The notes below the pieces were generated by a model. That model made no database searches and was not told the origin of the DNA. It saw only the letters and a list, made by a program, of their open reading frames with translations. Shown here one piece after another: positions 60,973 through 64,000 of a DNA stretch of 64,000 bases. The position numbers were made by a program, and so were the translations under genes. The stretch is from Bacillus manliponensis (lineage in GTDB: Bacteria > Bacillota > Bacilli > Bacillales > Bacillaceae_G), in the NCBI RefSeq assembly GCF_000712595.1, contig NZ_JOTN01000018.1, positions 25,536 through 89,535 on the forward strand. Reading direction: 5' to 3'. Every line of letters begins with the position of its first letter. Position 1 is the stretch's first letter.

Positions 60973-63141
60973 ATGGAAATGGTACATAATACGCAACTAT
61001 TAATTAAGACGTTAGCAAAAGAATTGAACTTATTAGAAAAGCAAGTACGTAATGTTATTCAATTAACAGAAGAGGGAAACACAGTTCCGTTTATTGCAAG
61101 ATATAGAAAAGAGTTAACGAATTCGTTAGATGAAGTGCAAATTCGTGCCATTTTAGAAAGATGGCAATATGTGATGCAATTAGAAAATAGAAAAGAAGAA
61201 GTACTTCGCCTTATTGGAGAAAAAGGAAAGTTAACAGATGAGTTAAGGCATCACATTATATCGGCTACAAAGTTGCAAGAAGTAGAAGACTTATATAGAC
61301 CATATAAAGAAAAACGAAGAACAAAAGCAACGGTTGCAAAAGATAAAGGATTAGAACCACTAGCAGAATGGCTTCTTTTATTTAAAAATGAAGATCCTAT
61401 AAAATATGCACAGCAGTTTATAAATGCGGATAAAGAAGTACAATCTGCTGAAGAAGCGTTGCAGGGGGCAAAAGATATTATTGCCGAGCAAGTGTCTGAT
61501 ACAGCGTCTTATCGTAGCTGGATTCGAGAAGCAACGATGAGAAAAGGAATCATCTCTTCTCAAGTGAAAGATGAAGAGAAGGATGAGAAGAATGTATATG
61601 AGATGTATTATAGCTATGAAGAGCCGTTGTTAAAAGTTGTTCCGCATCGTGTGTTGGCAATGAACCGCGGAGAAAAAGAAGAAATTTTAAAAATAACTGT
61701 TATCCCTGAGATAGAGGCTATTATACAGTTCTTAAATAAAAAAGTGATTTCTAACTTTAACACCCCTGCTACAAAATATGTACAGGAAGCAATTGAAGAT
61801 GGTTATAAACGATTAATTCAGCCGTCTATTGAAAGAGAAATCCGTAAAGAATTGACGGAGGTAGCAGAAGAGCAAGCGATACATATTTTCTCAGAGAACT
61901 TACGAAATTTATTGTTACAACCACCGATGAAAGGGAAAGTTGTATTGGCAGTGGACCCAGCATATCGGACAGGTTGTAAGTTAGCTGCTGTTGATGATAC
62001 AGGGAAAGTACTTCATATTGATGTTGTATATCCGCATCCGCCTGTTAAAAAATATGAGGCAGCGAAAGAGAAGGTATTATCTATTATAGAGAAGTACGGA
62101 GTAGAAGTGATTGCAATTGGAAATGGTACCGCTTCTCGTGAAACAGAAGAGTTTGTTGTAGATGTGTTGCAAGTAGTAAAAACGGATATCTTCTATATTA
62201 TTGTCAATGAAGCGGGGGCAAGTGTATATTCAGCTTCGGATTTAGCGCGTGAAGAGTTTCCAAATCTACAAGTAGAAGAAAGAAGTGCTGTTTCAATCGG
62301 AAGACGCTTGCAAGACCCTCTTGCAGAACTAGTGAAAATAGATCCGAAATCAGTTGGTGTCGGGCAATATCAGCATGATGTTTCTCAAAAAAGGTTAAAC
62401 GAATCGTTAACATTTGTTGTGGAAACAGCTGTAAACCAAGTGGGGGTAAACGTGAATACAGCTTCTGTGTCATTGTTGCAGTACGTTTCAGGCTTATCAA
62501 AAACTGTTGCAAAAAACATTGTAAAGAAACGTGAAGAGAATGGGAAGTTTATAAAGCGTACGGAATTAAAAGATATACCGCGATTAGGTGCGAAAACATA
62601 TGAACAGTGCATCGGTTTTTTGCGTATATTGGAAGGGGAAAATCCACTTGATCGAACGAGTATCCATCCAGAGCAGTATAAAAATGTGCAACTGTTATTA
62701 AAAAGCTTAGGATTATCATTAGATGATTTAGGAACCCCTCGCTTACAAGAGCGTTTAGAGGAAGTGGGAATAGCTGAGCTATCTATTCAAACGAGTATTG
62801 GAGAGCCAACCTTGCGCGATATCATTGATGCATTAATTCGCCCGGAGCGAGATTTACGCGACGAATTACCGAAGCCTCTTTTAAAGAAGGGTATTCTAAA
62901 ATTAGAAGATTTGCAGCGTGGAATGGAACTAGAAGGTACAGTTCGAAATGTTGTTGATTTTGGAGCGTTCGTTGATATTGGTGTGAAACAAGACGGTTTA
63001 GTGCATATTTCAAAAATGAGTAAGCAATTTGTAAAACACCCGTTAGACGTTGTAGCTGTCGGAAAGATTGTAAAAGTGTGGGTAGACGATGTGGATATGA
63101 AAAAAGGACGCGTTGCATTATCGATGTTACCAATCGCCTAA
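60973..63141 (+). CDS. tex: RNA-binding transcription accessory protein Tex
   Basis: A 722-residue Tex/YdcI protein. An N-terminal helical region is followed by a YqgF-type nuclease-fold domain (VVLAVDPAYRTGCKLAAVD near residue 325), helix-hairpin-helix segments (SGLSKTVAKNIVKKREENG) and a C-terminal S1 RNA-binding domain (MELEGTVRNVVDFGAFVDIG). It is highly conserved; the role is in transcription and ribosome quality control. ATG 60973 is used because AAGGAGG lies at 60955-60961. An in-frame ATG at 60931 overlaps that site. Confidence 0.94.
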   Translation: MEMVHNTQLLIKTLAKELNLLEKQVRNVIQLTEEGNTVPFIARYRKELTNSLDEVQIRAILERWQYVMQLENRKEEVLRLIGEKGKLTDELRHHIISATKLQEVEDLYRPYKEKRRTKATVAKDKGLEPLAEWLLLFKNEDPIKYAQQFINADKEVQSAEEALQGAKDIIAEQVSDTASYRSWIREATMRKGIISSQVKDEEKDEKNVYEMYYSYEEPLLKVVPHRVLAMNRGEKEEILKITVIPEIEAIIQFLNKKVISNFNTPATKYVQEAIEDGYKRLIQPSIEREIRKELTEVAEEQAIHIFSENLRNLLLQPPMKGKVVLAVDPAYRTGCKLAAVDDTGKVLHIDVVYPHPPVKKYEAAKEKVLSIIEKYGVEVIAIGNGTASRETEEFVVDVLQVVKTDIFYIIVNEAGASVYSASDLAREEFPNLQVEERSAVSIGRRLQDPLAELVKIDPKSVGVGQYQHDVSQKRLNESLTFVVETAVNQVGVNVNTASVSLLQYVSGLSKTVAKNIVKKREENGKFIKRTELKDIPRLGAKTYEQCIGFLRILEGENPLDRTSIHPEQYKNVQLLLKSLGLSLDDLGTPRLQERLEEVGIAELSIQTSIGEPTLRDIIDALIRPERDLRDELPKPLLKKGILKLEDLQRGMELEGTVRNVVDFGAFVDIGVKQDGLVHISKMSKQFVKHPLDVVAVGKIVKVWVDDVDMKKGRVALSMLPIA

Positions 63142-63151
63142 TTGGATAAGA

Positions 63152-63180
63152 AAAGGGAGTAGGGTAATACTGCTCCCTTC
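63152..63180 (+). terminator. Probable terminator of tex
   Basis: The stem AAGGGAG ... CTCCCTT is followed by CATTTG. A second small stem, AAGCGT/ACGCTTTTT, follows at 63189-63208. Confidence 0.6.
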
Positions 63181-63186
63181 ATTTGT

Positions 63187-63303
63187 TTAAGCGTTTTGAC
63201 GCTTTTTCTTATAAAAGAACCAGCATTCATTTAGTAATTTGATTTGATAACGATTTTTTTCATAGTATGCACGCATCATTTGTTTTTGAAGCCATGCAGG
63301 CAT
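63187..63303 (-). CDS. cmpA: Cortex morphogenetic protein CmpA
   Basis: A 38-residue protein that starts MPAWLQKQMMRAYYEKNRYQ and continues IKLLNECWFFYKKKR. It is highly similar to B. subtilis CmpA (MPNWLKKQMQKAF...), a regulator of spore cortex assembly that works with SpoIVA and ClpXP. It is antisense between tex and sprT exactly as in B. subtilis. The ribosome binding site AAAAGGAGGG is strong. Confidence 0.93.
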   Translation of the reverse strand: MPAWLQKQMMRAYYEKNRYQIKLLNECWFFYKKKRQNA

Positions 63304-63406
63304 AATGATCCCTCCTTTTATAACTGAGGATGGGTATATGTACTACTTAATGTATGCAATGGACGGAAAAGAAGTGTGAGTTTATTTTAAGTAGGAGAGA
63401 TTATTA

Positions 63407-63868
63407 ATGAAGGAAATAGATGTACAAATGTTAGTAGAGAAAGTGTCCACCGAGTATTTTAGGAGACCTTTTTTACATAAAGCGATATTCAATAAACGAT
63501 TACGTACTACGGGTGGACGGTATTTGTTGAAGAGCCATAACATAGAGCTGAATTATCATTATTATAAAGCTTATGGTGAAACGGAGCTTATTGAAGTGGT
63601 TAAACATGAACTTTGCCATTACCACCTACATATTATGGGTAAGGGCTATAGGCATAGAGATAAAGACTTTCGAGTGTTGTTAAAACAAGTAGGTGCACCG
63701 AGATTTTGTAAAAGAATTAAGGAAGAGAAAAAAGAGGGGAAACGATATATATATAAATGTAAGAACTGTCAGTTTCAATATGAAAGAAGGCGTAAAGTGG
63801 ATACGAAGCGTTATGTATGTGGTAAATGTAGAGGTGAATTAGAAGTCTTTAAAAATCTTGACAGTTAA
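63407..63868 (+). CDS. sprT: SprT-like metalloprotease-fold protein
   Basis: A 153-residue SprT-family protein. The zinc-binding HELCH is in [20 protein letters not shown]-terminal zinc ribbon has two cysteine pairs (CKNC and CGKC). It corresponds to B. subtilis YdcK. The histidine motif resembles that of metalloproteases, but activity and substrate are unknown. Confidence 0.92.
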   Translation: MKEIDVQMLVEKVSTEYFRRPFLHKAIFNKRLRTTGGRYLLKSHNIELNYHYYKAYGETELIEVVKHELCHYHLHIMGKGYRHRDKDFRVLLKQVGAPRFCKRIKEEKKEGKRYIYKCKNCQFQYERRRKVDTKRYVCGKCRGELEVFKNLDS

Positions 63869-63956
63869 ATACAAGTTTAGTATATTATAAGCACGTCACT
63901 TTCTTGCAAAATATTGTTAAGAACTGCTTGACTTTGAAAAGAAGTTTTTATAAGAT
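63858..63956 (+). promoter_or_regulatory. Tandem promoters of the tRNA gene
   Basis: P1 has TTGACA (63858-63863) and TATATT (63881-63886) with 17-bp spacing. P2 has TTGACT (63928-63933) and TAAGAT (63951-63956) with 17-bp spacing. Paired strong promoters just before stable RNA genes are typical of bacilli. Confidence 0.75.
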
Positions 63957-63974
63957 ATAAATTGTCTTCAATAT

Positions 63975-64000
63975 TCCGCAGTAGCTCAGTGGTAGAGCTA
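63975..64000 (+). tRNA. tRNA-Asn, 5' part (cut by the window end)
   Basis: The 26 bases TCCGCAGTAGCTCAGTGGTA plus GAGCTA match the 5' acceptor stem and D-arm of the Bacillus tRNA-Asn. The anticodon lies outside the window, so the identity rests on the acceptor and D-arm sequence. Confidence 0.85.

Overview
The window is chromosomal DNA from a low-GC Gram-positive, spore-forming Firmicute, almost certainly a member of the Bacillus cereus group. Three things point there. The block acpS-ydcC-alr-ndoAI-ndoA-tex-cmpA-sprT-tRNA-Asn has the conserved Bacillus order. CmpA is sporulation-specific. A hairpin-rich dispersed repeat of the B. cereus 'bcr' type occurs in at least eight intergenic copies. 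The alanine racemase looks clearly diverged from the B. anthracis sequence I remember, so a less-sampled lineage of the group is possible; I cannot name the species.

Layout. 0-5 kb: the end of a sensor kinase, then a Fur-box-preceded AraC regulator and two half-size ABC transporters of the siderophore (YbtP/YbtQ-like) type. 5.4-10.9 kb: a five-gene peptide (Opp/Dpp-type) ABC operon behind a large 5' hairpin. 11-15.3 kb: a secreted chitin-active LPMO, a membrane protein of unknown function and a lipoprotein. 15.3-25.8 kb, mostly minus strand: a glucosaminidase with 20-residue wall-binding repeats, a YusW-like lipoprotein, a SAM-riboswitch-controlled peptide-binding protein, an aldo/keto reductase, GlcU, a parS-like palindrome, modAB, and a divergent LysR/EamA pair. 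25.9-34.7 kb: an accessory-looking region of very small genes, a candidate small RNA and five copies of one promoter architecture, interspersed with plsC, YitT, YxeA-like, TatD, DUF2334, lytic transglycosylase, GNAT and HIT-like genes. 34.5-42.1 kb: an ABC-F ATPase behind an attenuator, then a two-component system plus three-gene ABC exporter resembling LnrJKLMN. 42.6-46 kb: a second repeat-bearing wall hydrolase (amidase), a Cof-type phosphatase and three tandem micropeptides. 46.2-49.5 kb: tyrosine/homogentisate catabolism (hppD, FAH-family, hmgA) behind a cre-like site. 49.6-64 kb: MFS transporter, ddl, murF, cshA, uvsE, rhomboid protease and the alr-ndoA-tex block, ending inside a tRNA-Asn gene.

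The most unusual signal is a regulon-like set in 26-34.4 kb. Five promoters (two on the minus strand, three on the plus strand) share a 37-nt element beginning CTTACAAAAC (GTGACAACAT in one copy), followed after exactly 22 nt by a -10 hexamer. They drive two families of 25-36 residue peptides, a YxeA-like protein and a candidate sRNA. One peptide family ends in an AKAV-x-x-ELN type motif. The other has a D-F-I-G-S-A-G-G-A-A type core and reappears as a tandem triplet at 45.6 kb. The 11-bp direct repeats inside the element suggest an OmpR-type response regulator; which one is not visible in the window.
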